This document shows, one piece after another, positions 27,145-36,403 of a stretch of DNA of 64,000 nucleotides (position 1 is its first letter; every line of letters starts with the position of its first letter). The translations under genes were made by a program, and so were the position numbers. The DNA is from Acinetobacter pragensis (lineage in GTDB: Bacteria; Pseudomonadota; Gammaproteobacteria; Pseudomonadales; Moraxellaceae). Below the pieces are notes generated by a model, which was not told where the DNA came from, searched no databases, and was given only the letters and a program-made list of their open reading frames with translations. The stretch lies in assembly GCF_001605895.1 (NCBI RefSeq), contig NZ_LUAW01000023.1, forward strand, positions 90,412 to 154,411, given 5' to 3'.

Positions 27145-27663
27145 GTACTGTCTCTATTTCTTACTTTTAGGATAGATGGGGATTGGATGGGAAATTTAAA
27201 GCGCCAAATCTTGAAAAAATTTAAATTTCAAAAGGCTTCAAAGACATCGGTCAAACATTCAGTTTTATGGAATTGCTGCACCTCAGCGCAGTGATTTGCC
27301 GTTGGCGGATTGCAGGTGAAAATCACGCTATGCCGGCATAGTCAGCAGCAGAAAACAGGATTTAGGCCTGAAAACACTTCCAGGCTTAATGCACAGTCTA
27401 TCTGATATTTTGGATATCCTCAGATTGGGCTGTATCGCAGATATTTTATTTGAAGAGTAATGTTGCAGTTTAGCCGCGCAAGGCTTTTGAAGTGACGGCT
27501 GTGCATCTGATCTGGCCGCGTTCAATCGGTTTTTCGTGGAATGAACATCAATGGTATGCAAAGTAGATTCAGTGGTACAGGCAATTTCAACCACGAATAA
27601 AGTAGCTGAAAGGCAGGCTCAGGCGGATATCAGATAGATCAAAATAAAGCTGAATCTAAGCCA
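27145..27663. other. Long intergenic region without a convincing gene
   Basis: Roughly 520 bases. Open frames here have atypical composition and no ribosome binding site. A perfect 14-bp palindrome CTATGCCGGCATAG lies at 27328-27341. The region probably contains the promoter of the FrnE-like gene at its left edge; the rest may be decayed sequence. Confidence 0.5.
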
Positions 27664-27693
27664 TAAAAAAACGCCCCGAAGGGCGCTTTTTTA
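27664..27693 (-). terminator. Terminator of the CoA-transferase gene
   Basis: On the minus strand AAAAGCGCCC, TTCG, GGGCGTTTTTT. It lies about 10 bases after the stop codon. Confidence 0.93.
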
Positions 27694-27702
27694 TAAGGAA
27701 GC

Positions 27703-29220
27703 TTATGCTGATTTTGCTTCTTTTTGAGCAGTCAGCATATGGCCGGTTTCTTCAAAGCTAACATGCCAAGACAGTGCTTCACGAAGAAGGTGCGGAGTTT
27801 GACCGCCTTTTTCACATGCGCGGTCAAAGTAGTCATTCAATGCATCGCGGTACATTGGGTGAGCGCAATTGTCGATAACAGCGCGAGCGCGTTCACGTGG
27901 CGCCAGGCCGCGCAGGTCAGCTAAGCCCTGTTCAGTAACCAGAATGTCAACGTCATGCTCTGCGTGGTCAATATGCGATGCAAATGGAACAACAGATGAG
28001 ATGTCGCCGCCTTTCGCAATTGATTTAGTCACGAAGATCGCCAAGTGAGCATTACGCGCGAAGTCACCTGAACCGCCGATACCGTTCATCATTTTTGTGC
28101 CGCACACATGAGTTGAGTTTACGTTGCCGTAGATATCGAACTCTAATGCAGTGTTGATGCCGATAATGCCAAGACGGCGCACGATTTCAGGGTGGTTCGA
28201 AATCTCTTGCGGACGCAGAACCAATTTGTCTTTGTAGTGCTCAAGGTTGTTAAATACTTTTTCGCCGTACTTCGCAGAAAGTGTAATTGAAGAACCTGAA
28301 GCAAATTTCATTTTACCTGCATCAATCAATTCGAAAGTACAGTCTTGCAGTACTTCTGAATACATCACAAGGTCTTCAAAATTAGATTCTTTTAAGCCAG
28401 TCAATACTGCATTGGCAATTGAGCCGATACCGGCTTGAAGCGGGCCAAGGTCTTTCGGCAGACGGCCTTCAGCCACTTCTTTTTCAAAGAATGAAATCAG
28501 GTGGTTTGCAATGCCTTGAGTCTCATCATCAGGTTCAGTCACTGTAGATGGAGAGTCATGGTATTCGCTGTTGATGACAATACCGACAATTTTTGAAGGA
28601 TCGATATTGATCGCCTGTGTGCCGATGCGCTCATCCACTTGCGTCAATGGAATTGGCTGACGGGTTGGGCGGTAAGACGGAATGTAGATGTCGTGCAGGC
28701 CTTCAAAAGCAGGGCTTAAGTTGGTATTGATTTCTACAATCACTTCTTTGGCAAAAATTGCAAAACTTGCAGAGTTGCCTACAGATGTTGTCGGGATAAT
28801 GCCGCCATCTTCAGTGATCGCCACAGCTTCAATAATCGCAACATCCGGCTTTTTCAATTGCAGGTTGCGCATTTGTTCAACTGTTTCAGACAAATGCTGA
28901 TCAATGAACATCACTTCGCCTTTGTTGATGGCTTTACGTAAAGTATTGTCAACTTGGAAAGGCAAGCGGCGCGCAAGAACGCCAGCTTCAGTTAATTGCT
29001 TGTCGAGGTCATTGCCTAAAGACGCACCGGTAATCAATGTGATTTTCAGCGGGTTTACTTTTGCTTGCTTCACCAACGCTAGCGGCACAGCTTTCGCTTC
29101 ACCTGCGCGCGTGAATCCGCTCATACCTACCGTCATGCCATCTTTAATAAATGTTGCAGCTTGTTCAGCGCTGATAACTTTATCGTGAAGTGATGCTAAA
29201 CGAATGCGATCTAAAGACAT
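27703..29220 (-). CDS. Acetyl-CoA hydrolase/succinyl-CoA:acetate CoA-transferase family
   Basis: A 505-residue class I CoA-transferase of the Cat1/ScpC/AarC subgroup, which moves CoA between succinyl-CoA and acetate or propionate. Seen are the N-terminal GMTVGMSGFTRAGEAKAVP and the glycine-rich oxyanion/CoA loop. The active-site glutamate in VMYSEVLQD is Glu289, aligned with Glu294 of Acetobacter AarC. Also present are the C-terminal signature FDIYGNVNSTHVCGTKMMNGIGGSGDFARN and LVTEQGLADLRGLAPRERA. It allows acetate to enter or leave the TCA cycle without ATP. The gene is monocistronic. Confidence 0.92.
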   Translation of the reverse strand: MSLDRIRLASLHDKVISAEQAATFIKDGMTVGMSGFTRAGEAKAVPLALVKQAKVNPLKITLITGASLGNDLDKQLTEAGVLARRLPFQVDNTLRKAINKGEVMFIDQHLSETVEQMRNLQLKKPDVAIIEAVAITEDGGIIPTTSVGNSASFAIFAKEVIVEINTNLSPAFEGLHDIYIPSYRPTRQPIPLTQVDERIGTQAINIDPSKIVGIVINSEYHDSPSTVTEPDDETQGIANHLISFFEKEVAEGRLPKDLGPLQAGIGSIANAVLTGLKESNFEDLVMYSEVLQDCTFELIDAGKMKFASGSSITLSAKYGEKVFNNLEHYKDKLVLRPQEISNHPEIVRRLGIIGINTALEFDIYGNVNSTHVCGTKMMNGIGGSGDFARNAHLAIFVTKSIAKGGDISSVVPFASHIDHAEHDVDILVTEQGLADLRGLAPRERARAVIDNCAHPMYRDALNDYFDRACEKGGQTPHLLREALSWHVSFEETGHMLTAQKEAKSA

Positions 29221-29425
29221 GTTTTACTCTCTGGGAAATCTTAAAACTGATACGGATTGTACCGATCAAAAAGCTATTTTGCATACCTGTTAGGCTAAGG
29301 TCTAATTTTTTGAAAAAATGCGGGTATAAGATTTTTTTATGATTTTTAAGATATTGTTTTAAAAAACAAAAACTAAGGGTGATTAAGGATTAAACAAAAC
29401 TGTTTGTTCAGTATTTGAACGCTTG

Positions 29426-30886
29426 CTAGAAGCGTTCACTGAAAGTTTGTTTGATTTTCTCCAACGGGCTGCTGTTTAAAACTTCAGCAACTTCCGGTTT
29501 TTTTAGCGGTAGTGAAATGATCGCTTCTAAACCGCCTTGCGGGCGGTTATGAATTAACAGCTGGCCTTCATGGATATCGACAATGCGTTTGACAATGGCA
29601 AGGCCTAAGCCGCTGCCTTGCACGGTTCGGGCATCATCGCCGCGCACAAAGGGCTGCATCAGGTCTGCAATCTGATCGTCGGGAATGCCTTCACCGTTGT
29701 CGGCGACGCTGATCAGCAGCTGATCAGCGTCCGCATGCGCAGACAGTTCAATCGGTTCTGCGCCATAGCGTTTTGAATTATTGATCAGGTTGCCAATCAG
29801 CCGCTTTAGGGACAGGCTGCGCGCTTGAATGATGGGCAGCTCCTGCGCTTCAAAGCGGATATCCAAGGGTTTGAACTGAATGATCAGTTCCTGCAGCAGC
29901 ATATTGATATCGGTATCTTGCGGCACTTCATCCGAGCCGTCGCGCATATATGAAATGAACTGGTTCAGAATAGCGTCCATATCTTCAACATCATAGATGA
30001 GGCCTTCTTTTAAGAAGTCATCATCCGGCATCATTTCTGCGCTTAGGCGGATGCGGGTGAGCGGTGTGCGCAAATCGTGCGAGATGCCCGCCAGCATGAT
30101 GCGCCGGTCACGTTCAGTTTGATCCAGCGTGTAAATCATATGATTAAATGCTTGGTTGACCTCGCGGATTTCCTGCGGCCCGTGATTGGTTTCTAAATAA
30201 GGCGCTGTGCCGGTTTTACTGTAGCTGTTGGCGGCATGCTGGAGCCGGGCTAAAGGACGGTTCAGCTGACGGACCAGTGTTAAAATAATCACGGCGGCAA
30301 TCAGCGGAATACCCAGCAACCAGCCGAAAATCAGCTCAGGGCTGTAATTGGCATAGGTTTTTAAGGGTTCCCGCACCCAGTTGCCATTCATTTCAGGCGT
30401 TTGAATCCAAATGCGCGGGTCGGGCTTAAACTGAAAGTACACCGTTGCATTGTCAATGCGCATTTCTTTGGCGAGTTTCTTTTCAATTTGATTGGTAAAG
30501 AACTCGGCAATGACTTTGTCTTTGACGTTGGGGAACTCTTTAGGATCGGTAATATATTCAATGCCGACCCTGTTTTTCATCCACGTGTCGACATCGACCT
30601 CGGCATTGTTATGAAAAATGCGCAGATCCGGATTGTTGATAATTTCCAGTTCTACCGCTAAATATTTAGAATGCTGCTGAATTTCAGGCAAATACAGTGT
30701 GCGCCAAAAGAACCAGAGCGACATGAACAAGCTGAAAAACACAATAAAAAGCACAAGAACCGTGGTGCGCATAGCCGCGGAGCGCGGTTTGATTTTGTCT
30801 AAGAAGCGTTCCCAAGGTGTGCGGTGCTTTTCTTGGTAGGCGGCGTAGTCGGTAAATTCTTGCGGGTTGATCGGTTCAAGTTTCAC
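29426..30886 (-). CDS. envZ: Osmosensor histidine kinase EnvZ
   Basis: An inner-membrane sensor kinase of 486 residues. A cytoplasmic N-terminus precedes TM1 (VLVLFIVFFSLFMSLWFFW, about residues 44-62), a periplasmic sensor domain of about 125 residues, TM2 (LIAAVIILTLV), a HAMP linker, the DHp helix with GISHDLRTPLTR (phosphoacceptor His270) and a HATPase domain with N-box NLINNSKRYG, DNGEGIP and GSGLGLAIVKRI. It is the partner of OmpR upstream on the same strand and controls porins and osmotic response in relatives. It is somewhat longer than E. coli EnvZ. The ompR-envZ gap of about 250 bases is unusual. Confidence 0.93.
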   Translation of the reverse strand: MKLEPINPQEFTDYAAYQEKHRTPWERFLDKIKPRSAAMRTTVLVLFIVFFSLFMSLWFFWRTLYLPEIQQHSKYLAVELEIINNPDLRIFHNNAEVDVDTWMKNRVGIEYITDPKEFPNVKDKVIAEFFTNQIEKKLAKEMRIDNATVYFQFKPDPRIWIQTPEMNGNWVREPLKTYANYSPELIFGWLLGIPLIAAVIILTLVRQLNRPLARLQHAANSYSKTGTAPYLETNHGPQEIREVNQAFNHMIYTLDQTERDRRIMLAGISHDLRTPLTRIRLSAEMMPDDDFLKEGLIYDVEDMDAILNQFISYMRDGSDEVPQDTDINMLLQELIIQFKPLDIRFEAQELPIIQARSLSLKRLIGNLINNSKRYGAEPIELSAHADADQLLISVADNGEGIPDDQIADLMQPFVRGDDARTVQGSGLGLAIVKRIVDIHEGQLLIHNRPQGGLEAIISLPLKKPEVAEVLNSSPLEKIKQTFSERF

Positions 30887-31016
30887 GCAGAAATCCTTTA
30901 AAAACCAAATTTTTCTGAAATGCAGTTTCTTATTCTTTGTGATGGAATCTTACTGCTTGAACGTTCATGGGAAAGAGTTCGTCATGTTGCTTTTTTAAAA
31001 AGTAACCCAAACTTTT

Positions 31017-31086
31017 GCCATTCGCTGAACTCGCGCAATTGTATTTATTAATTCAATTGCGCCTTGCTCAAACAGTAGCGAATGGC
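31017..31086. repeat. Imperfect 70-bp palindrome between ompR and envZ
   Basis: Outer arms GCCATTCGCT (31017-31026) and AGCGAATGGC (31077-31086) are perfect complements, as are inner arms GCGCAATTG (31033-31041) and CAATTGCGC (31054-31062); they are joined by unequal spacers. This looks like a dispersed palindromic repeat inserted into the operon, or a strong mRNA hairpin reducing envZ output. I have a sense that similar elements occur in Acinetobacter intergenic regions, but this was not checked. Confidence 0.65.
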
Positions 31087-31138
31087 ATGTCCAGGCATGA
31101 GATGATGTGAATCATCTCAAAATCCGTTTAGATGGTCA

Positions 31139-31903
31139 TTACTCAGCGCCATCTGGAACAAACACATAACCGACGCCCCAAACGGTCTGAATGTAGCGTG
31201 CGCGGGCAGGGTTTTCTTCGACCAAGCGGCGCAGGCGTGACACCTGAACATCGATTGAGCGTTCCATAGCGCCCCATTCACGGCCGCGCGCTAAATTCAT
31301 CAGCTTGTCACGGGTTAATGGCTCGCGGGGATGCTGTACCAAGGCTTTCAATACGGCAAATTCACCAGTAGTTAAAGTGACCACTTGGCCTTCGCGGGTC
31401 AGAGTGCGGGTCGACAAGTCCAATGACCAAGGGCCAAAGCTGACCACTTCCATCTGCTGGCTAGGCGCGCCCGGCACTTCACGGACCTGGCGGCGCAGCA
31501 CTGCGCGGATGCGCGCTAACAGTTCATTCGGGTTGAAAGGCTTAGGCAAATAATCATCAGCGCCGGCTTCCAGTCCCGCAATGCGGTCTGAGTCACTGCC
31601 GCGGGCGGTCAGCATAATAATTGGCGTATCAATATTGGATTGGCGCAAGCGGCGGCAAATGCTTAAACCGTCTTCGACCGGCAGCATAAAATCAAGCACG
31701 ATCAGCGAGAACAGCTCACGTTGCAAAAGACGGTCCATTTGAGTGGCATCGTGCGCAGTTTTAACGACAAAGCCTTTATCTTCCAGAAAGCGCTGTAAAA
31801 GGGTGCGTAAACGCACATCATCATCCACCACCAGAATGCGTTCTACGCGGTCAGTTTCAGTTTGTACGGCATCAGTCTTTTCGGCAGGTACCACTAAACT
31901 CAT
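31139..31903 (-). CDS. ompR: Response regulator OmpR
   Basis: A 254-residue response regulator. The receiver domain has acidic DDD at residues 27-29, phospho-acceptor Asp71 in LIVLDFMLP, and the conserved Thr and Lys (MLTARGSD, YLPKPFNPNELLARI). The winged-helix DNA-binding domain follows (RSIDVQVSRLRRLVEENP, YIQTVWGVGYVFVPDG). The first 20 residues form an extra N-terminal tail compared with E. coli. The ATG at 31903 has AAGGAG seven bases upstream; an in-frame ATG 45 bases further up is rejected. It is divergent from tex and upstream of envZ. Confidence 0.95.
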   Translation of the reverse strand: MSLVVPAEKTDAVQTETDRVERILVVDDDVRLRTLLQRFLEDKGFVVKTAHDATQMDRLLQRELFSLIVLDFMLPVEDGLSICRRLRQSNIDTPIIMLTARGSDSDRIAGLEAGADDYLPKPFNPNELLARIRAVLRRQVREVPGAPSQQMEVVSFGPWSLDLSTRTLTREGQVVTLTTGEFAVLKALVQHPREPLTRDKLMNLARGREWGAMERSIDVQVSRLRRLVEENPARARYIQTVWGVGYVFVPDGAE

Positions 31904-32235
31904 GATGTGCTCCTTATTCTTTATTGTCTTCGTAACAAAAGTTGGCATAACTTGAGTATACGACTCATTTGTATGTGTTGACTATGTTCTAAAGCAACAA
32001 ATATTGCAGTTAAAATCAAGACATAGATACCAAATATATACAGGGTTTGGCGGATAATTTGCTTATATATTTTCTGCTAAATTCATGTTTCGTTAAAAAT
32101 TTAAGCCAAAAATATGAAATTGCAGTGAATTGGCAATAAAAACCGTGCATAAATTAATAAAAACAATTGTGGATTTTATGGGCTTGGTCTTTATAATCAT
32201 GCCATTTAGTACTTATCCTTGTGGGATCACATACG
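31904..32235. other. Divergent promoter region ompR / tex
   Basis: About 330 AT-rich bases with no gene. On the tex side a perfect TATAAT occurs at 32192-32197, 39 bases before the tex ATG, with a TTGTGG about 19 bases upstream of it (long spacer). The ompR promoter must also lie here but no single best site stands out. Confidence 0.45.
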
Positions 32236-34599
32236 ATGACTGACTTAGTTCAGCAGTTGGCAACAGAAATTGCCGTACGTCCAAATCAAGTTGAAGCTGC
32301 CATCAAGCTCATAGATGAAGGTGCCAGCGTTCCATTTATCGCGCGTTACCGTAAAGAAGTAACGCAAGGCTTAGACGATACGCAGTTACGCCAGCTCGAC
32401 ACACGCTTATCGTACCTGCGCGATTTATATGAACGCCGTGAAAAAGTCATTGAATCACTGAAAGAACAGAATAAATTATCAGATGATTTACTTGCGCGCG
32501 TAAATGGCGCAGAAACTAAGAATGCATTAGAAGAAATCTACGCGCCTTACCGTCCAAAACGCACTAGCAAATCATTCAAGGCAAAAGAGGCTGGATTAGG
32601 CCCGATTGCTGAAAAAATCTTTGCAGACGCGGTCGATCCAGCAAAAGCTTTGGCAGGTTTTAGCCATGAAGATTATCCGGATACTGAAAGCCAGCTGGAT
32701 GCCATTCAGTACATTTTGATTGATGACTGGGCGCAGAATATTGCCTTAACCGCAGAGCTGAAAGATACATTTGCTAAAACAGCTGCGCTGAAAAGCACAG
32801 TGGCTTCTGATGAGAAAAAAGAAGTTGGCAAAAAGTTCCGCGACTACTTTGATTTTTCAGAAAATCTGAACAAAGTGCCGTCACACCGTTTGCTGGCGAT
32901 GCTGCGCGGCCGTCAAGAGAATGTTTTAGGCTTGAAGGTTGAAGGTGAAGACACTGCGCCATTGGCACGTATTGAAACAGAATATGACTTGGATGCAGTG
33001 CAGCCGCAAAGCCGTCAGGACTATTTAAAGCAAACTGCAAAACTGTTTTGGCTAGGCAAAGTCCGCCCGCAAATCGAACATTCATTATTGACTGAAAAGC
33101 GTTTGGCCGCAGAAAGTGAAGCGATGAATGTATTTGCTGAAAACTTGCGCCACTTGCTGCTGTCTGCACCTGCAGGCGCGCGCTGCACATTGGGCGTAGA
33201 CCCTGGCATTCGTACAGGCGTGAAGCTGGCTGTCGTGAACCAGTCGGGCGACGTGGTTGCGCACAGCACAATTTATCCGTTTGCGCCGAAAGAAGACAAA
33301 GCAGGCTCAATGGCAGAACTTGCGCGTCTATGCCGTGAATTCAATATTGATTTAATTGCGATTGGCAATGGCACCGCGAGCCGTGAAACGGAAGCTGTTG
33401 TTGCAGAAATGATGACTACCAATCCCGACCTGAAATTGACCCGCGTTTCTGTTTCTGAAGCAGGCGCATCGGTGTATTCAGCATCTGAATTGGCATCAAA
33501 TGAACTGCCTGATCTGGATGTTTCAATCCGCGGCGCTGTGTCGATTGCGCGCCGTTTGCAGGATCCATTGGCGGAATTGGTGAAAATCGATCCGAAATCG
33601 ATTGGTGTGGGCCAGTATCAGCATGATGTGAATCAAACCGGCTTGACGCAAACCCTTGAAGCTGTGGTTGAAGACTGTGTGAACTCTGTGGGTGTGGATG
33701 TCAACACGGCTTCTGCTGCGATTCTGGGCTACATTGCGGGTTTGAATAAATCCATCGCGCAGCAGATTGTCGATTTCCGTAAAGAAAACGGCCGCTTTGA
33801 CAACCGTCAAGCGTTGAAAAATGTACCGCGCTTAGGCGAACGTACGTTTGAACAGGCTGCGGGCTTCCTGCGTATTCAGGACGGTTCAGAGCCATTGGAT
33901 GCATCTGCAGTTCACCCTGAATCTTATGGTTTAGTGAATAAGATTGTTGAAGCGAAAGCAACCACAGTAAAAGATATTATCGGCAACAGCGAAATTATCC
34001 GCCAAGTGGATGCTGCTGTATTTGCAGATGATCAATTTGGTTTGCCGACGATTCAAGACGTTTTGTCTGAATTGGAAAAACCGGGCCGTGACCCGCGTCC
34101 AGAATTCCGCACAGCGAAGTTCCGTGAGGATATTACTCAAGTGTCACAGCTGACTGAAGGCTTGCAGCTGGAAGGCGTGATTACCAATGTAACCAACTTC
34201 GGCGCATTTGTGGATGTAGGCGTGCATCAGGATGGCTTAGTGCATATTTCTGAACTGGCCAATGAGTTTGTTTCTGATCCGCATAAAGTGGTGAAGCCGG
34301 GTCAAATTGTGCAAGTGCGTGTACTGACTGTGGATGCTGAGCGCAACCGCGTGAACTTGTCGATGCGTCCTGAAGGTTCTGAAGCGTCTGCAAAAGCGCC
34401 GCGTCAGCCGCGCCGTGAGCACAGCAATGAGCAGCGCGGTGAACGTAAACCTCAAGGTAAACGCCCTCAAAATGCGCGCCCTCAAGGTGATCGTCCGCAA
34501 AATAACCATAAGAAGCCGCAGGCTGCTAAACCGCAAGAAAATAAAATTGGCGGTTTAGGTGCATTGCTGCTTCAAGCAGGGATTAAAGGTTCAAAGTAA
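32236..34599 (+). CDS. tex: RNA-binding transcriptional accessory protein Tex
   Basis: A 787-residue cytoplasmic Tex protein. It has an N-terminal helical HTH-like region (VPFIARYRKEVTQGLDDTQLR), a YqgF/RuvX-like domain (CTLGVDPGIRTGVKLAVVN), tandem helix-hairpin-helix motifs (VNTASAAILGYIAGLNKSIA and NVPRLGERTFEQ), and an S1 domain from about residue 641 (LEGVITNVTNFGAFVDVG). After it comes a basic Arg/Gln/Pro tail with PQGxRPQ-type repeats, longer than in many Tex proteins. Tex affects transcription and virulence gene expression in other bacteria and has been linked to rRNA quality control. The ATG at 32236 is chosen over a GTG at 32221. Confidence 0.96.
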   Translation: MTDLVQQLATEIAVRPNQVEAAIKLIDEGASVPFIARYRKEVTQGLDDTQLRQLDTRLSYLRDLYERREKVIESLKEQNKLSDDLLARVNGAETKNALEEIYAPYRPKRTSKSFKAKEAGLGPIAEKIFADAVDPAKALAGFSHEDYPDTESQLDAIQYILIDDWAQNIALTAELKDTFAKTAALKSTVASDEKKEVGKKFRDYFDFSENLNKVPSHRLLAMLRGRQENVLGLKVEGEDTAPLARIETEYDLDAVQPQSRQDYLKQTAKLFWLGKVRPQIEHSLLTEKRLAAESEAMNVFAENLRHLLLSAPAGARCTLGVDPGIRTGVKLAVVNQSGDVVAHSTIYPFAPKEDKAGSMAELARLCREFNIDLIAIGNGTASRETEAVVAEMMTTNPDLKLTRVSVSEAGASVYSASELASNELPDLDVSIRGAVSIARRLQDPLAELVKIDPKSIGVGQYQHDVNQTGLTQTLEAVVEDCVNSVGVDVNTASAAILGYIAGLNKSIAQQIVDFRKENGRFDNRQALKNVPRLGERTFEQAAGFLRIQDGSEPLDASAVHPESYGLVNKIVEAKATTVKDIIGNSEIIRQVDAAVFADDQFGLPTIQDVLSELEKPGRDPRPEFRTAKFREDITQVSQLTEGLQLEGVITNVTNFGAFVDVGVHQDGLVHISELANEFVSDPHKVVKPGQIVQVRVLTVDAERNRVNLSMRPEGSEASAKAPRQPRREHSNEQRGERKPQGKRPQNARPQGDRPQNNHKKPQAAKPQENKIGGLGALLLQAGIKGSK

Positions 34600-34613
34600 T
34601 CTTTAACTGTTAA

Positions 34614-34641
34614 AAAAACCTCCCGATTGGGAGGTTTTTTT
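34614..34641. terminator. Terminator after tex
   Basis: AAAAAACCTCCC, GATT, GGGAGGTTTTTTT. It is symmetrical, so it also serves the convergent small membrane-protein gene. Confidence 0.92.
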
Positions 34642-34666
34642 ATTTCAACATCTAGGTCAGGAATCA

Positions 34667-34990
34667 TTAAGAATGGATGATCGGCACAATCCAGCTGACC
34701 AAGATCAGCATGATGCCCAAATGGCCTAATTTACGGGTCACATACACCAGTTTAGTCGGCGGCTGTTCAAGCTGTTTTGCGTAATCTTCAAAACTGATGC
34801 CGTCCAGTTTTTTGCTGCTGAATAAAAAAGCGGCTAAATCAATACAGATTAAAATGGTGCCGGCATCTGCAACCACTTCCATTAAATCATAAGAAGGAGA
34901 GGTCAGTGCAATAGCAATTTGATAGCAAAGGAACAGCGCAAAAGCGACACAGGCAAACTGCAAGACAAGGAGAAAAATCCGCATAAGCAT
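34667..34990 (-). CDS. Small inner-membrane protein of unknown function
   Basis: A 107-residue protein with three likely membrane helices: residues 5-28, about 40-56, and 87-104. A short cytoplasmic loop contains SSKKLDGISFEDYAKQLEQPPTKL. No signal peptide cleavage site, no recognised family. Either Met1 or Met3 could be the start. The neighbouring patatin-like gene on the same strand lies downstream after its start region, with a 58-base gap. Confidence 0.65.
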   Translation of the reverse strand: MLMRIFLLVLQFACVAFALFLCYQIAIALTSPSYDLMEVVADAGTILICIDLAAFLFSSKKLDGISFEDYAKQLEQPPTKLVYVTRKLGHLGIMLILVSWIVPIIHS

Positions 34991-35048
34991 CTTAATAATT
35001 CAAAAGTGGCCTGATTATACAAGCCAATTGCGCCTGCTGCATTAATCC

Positions 35049-36131
35049 TTACAAAGGCTGTATAAACTGCGGAAAATTCTGCTTTTCCACCATCTCTAAA
35101 AACTCATCGCCCAGACGCTGGCTTTCCGCGACAGATTGCTTCCACATTTGAATCCGCTGTTTCGGATTCAGACCTTTGAGAACAAAGTCTTTACGGTCAG
35201 GCAAGCGTCCTAAGGGCAATGATTGCAGATAATCTGGAGAGGGAGAGATCAGCACCGTCCGTGCTTGGTTTTCCGGATTGGCCGTCCGTGATTTAAACAT
35301 TTTATCAAACCAGCCGGGAATGATGCTGTCAGTGAAATGCGGGTATAAAACAATTCCTTGGCTTTCAAAGGGCAGATCAATATGGTAGTCGATTAAGCCG
35401 CCGTCACGGTACGCGCCTTGCGGGGCATCCACGATATTTTTAACAGCAGGCGTCACGCCGGGAATTGATCCGGAAGCCATCAGCCAATCGGCAACATTAG
35501 CCTGATTGAAATTTAAATAATGGGTTTTAAATGCATCCTGCTGCATTTTAAATTGCGGAAAATCTTTAGGCTGACAAATCACCCGCTGCATAAATTTATT
35601 CAGATGATTTCGAGACAATGCATTGCTGCCGATAATTCCTAAAAGCGAGCTGTAAAGGGCTAAGCGCTGGTCGCTTTGGAACAGATGCTCGGCTTTTGCG
35701 GCAATAATGGTGAGATGGTAATCGGGATGTTCAACCAATTTCTGTGTTTGATTGCCCAAAATGCCTGAGAGCATCTCTCTGGAAATTTTTTCAATTTCCG
35801 CAATCTTCATTTTTTTATGAAAAGGCAAATTGATGTATAAATTGGCTAATTGCTCAGGCCCTGTTTTTTCACCTTGCGCGACAATACCTGCAAAACGCCA
35901 AGCGCCTACAGATGAACCGATTAGGAAGCGTCTTTGTCGGGATTGAGGGAGAAACTCTCCAAAAATGGCTGAATCCAGACCAGTGAGTCCAATGCCTTTA
36001 GGGCCGCCTGCAGCGCCTGGAATAATATCGACTTGGCTGGCCTGCAAACCTTCTTGCGCAATCAGCTGCTGTGCGGCGGCGCCTGCGCGAATGGTCAGGG
36101 CCGGAGGCCGATTTTGCAGAATGTAGGTCAT
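35049..36131 (-). CDS. Patatin-like phospholipase family protein
   Basis: A 360-residue patatin-fold lipase without signal peptide. The glycine-rich oxyanion loop is GAAGGPKGIGLTG (residues 39-51), the nucleophile elbow GSSVG gives Ser74, and the catalytic dyad Asp is in YRDGGLIDYHID (DGG motif). Members hydrolyse phospholipids or acylglycerols; the substrate here is unknown. It is monocistronic or loosely linked to the small membrane protein. The 270-base region upstream to ubiB contains no gene. Confidence 0.88.
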   Translation of the reverse strand: MTYILQNRPPALTIRAGAAAQQLIAQEGLQASQVDIIPGAAGGPKGIGLTGLDSAIFGEFLPQSRQRRFLIGSSVGAWRFAGIVAQGEKTGPEQLANLYINLPFHKKMKIAEIEKISREMLSGILGNQTQKLVEHPDYHLTIIAAKAEHLFQSDQRLALYSSLLGIIGSNALSRNHLNKFMQRVICQPKDFPQFKMQQDAFKTHYLNFNQANVADWLMASGSIPGVTPAVKNIVDAPQGAYRDGGLIDYHIDLPFESQGIVLYPHFTDSIIPGWFDKMFKSRTANPENQARTVLISPSPDYLQSLPLGRLPDRKDFVLKGLNPKQRIQMWKQSVAESQRLGDEFLEMVEKQNFPQFIQPL

Positions 36132-36403
36132 AGCATTGCCTGAAATATACAGATGTGCATTTATTTTAGGTAAATAGCGCTATGACCCAATGGCGAGAAA
36201 TGCCCAATCATGACTTTGCAGTCATTTCGGTGCAGGCCGAATGGTGTTGAACTGCAGATGGCGGTTCTGATTCTTGCTTTTACGGCCTAAGGCTGTATTG
36301 CAGGTATGAAGTTTTAGATTGCTTTTGCATTGTTTTTAATTTTAAGCGCCGGGCAGGTTCTGTAGTAAAAACCTGCTCAATATATTTAAATCAGACGGTG
36401 GCC

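Noticed and set aside
27328..27594. 88-codon minus-strand frame in the gap before the CoA-transferase gene
   Set aside because: Composition is atypical (Cys, Ser, Thr scattered), no ribosome binding site, no domain.
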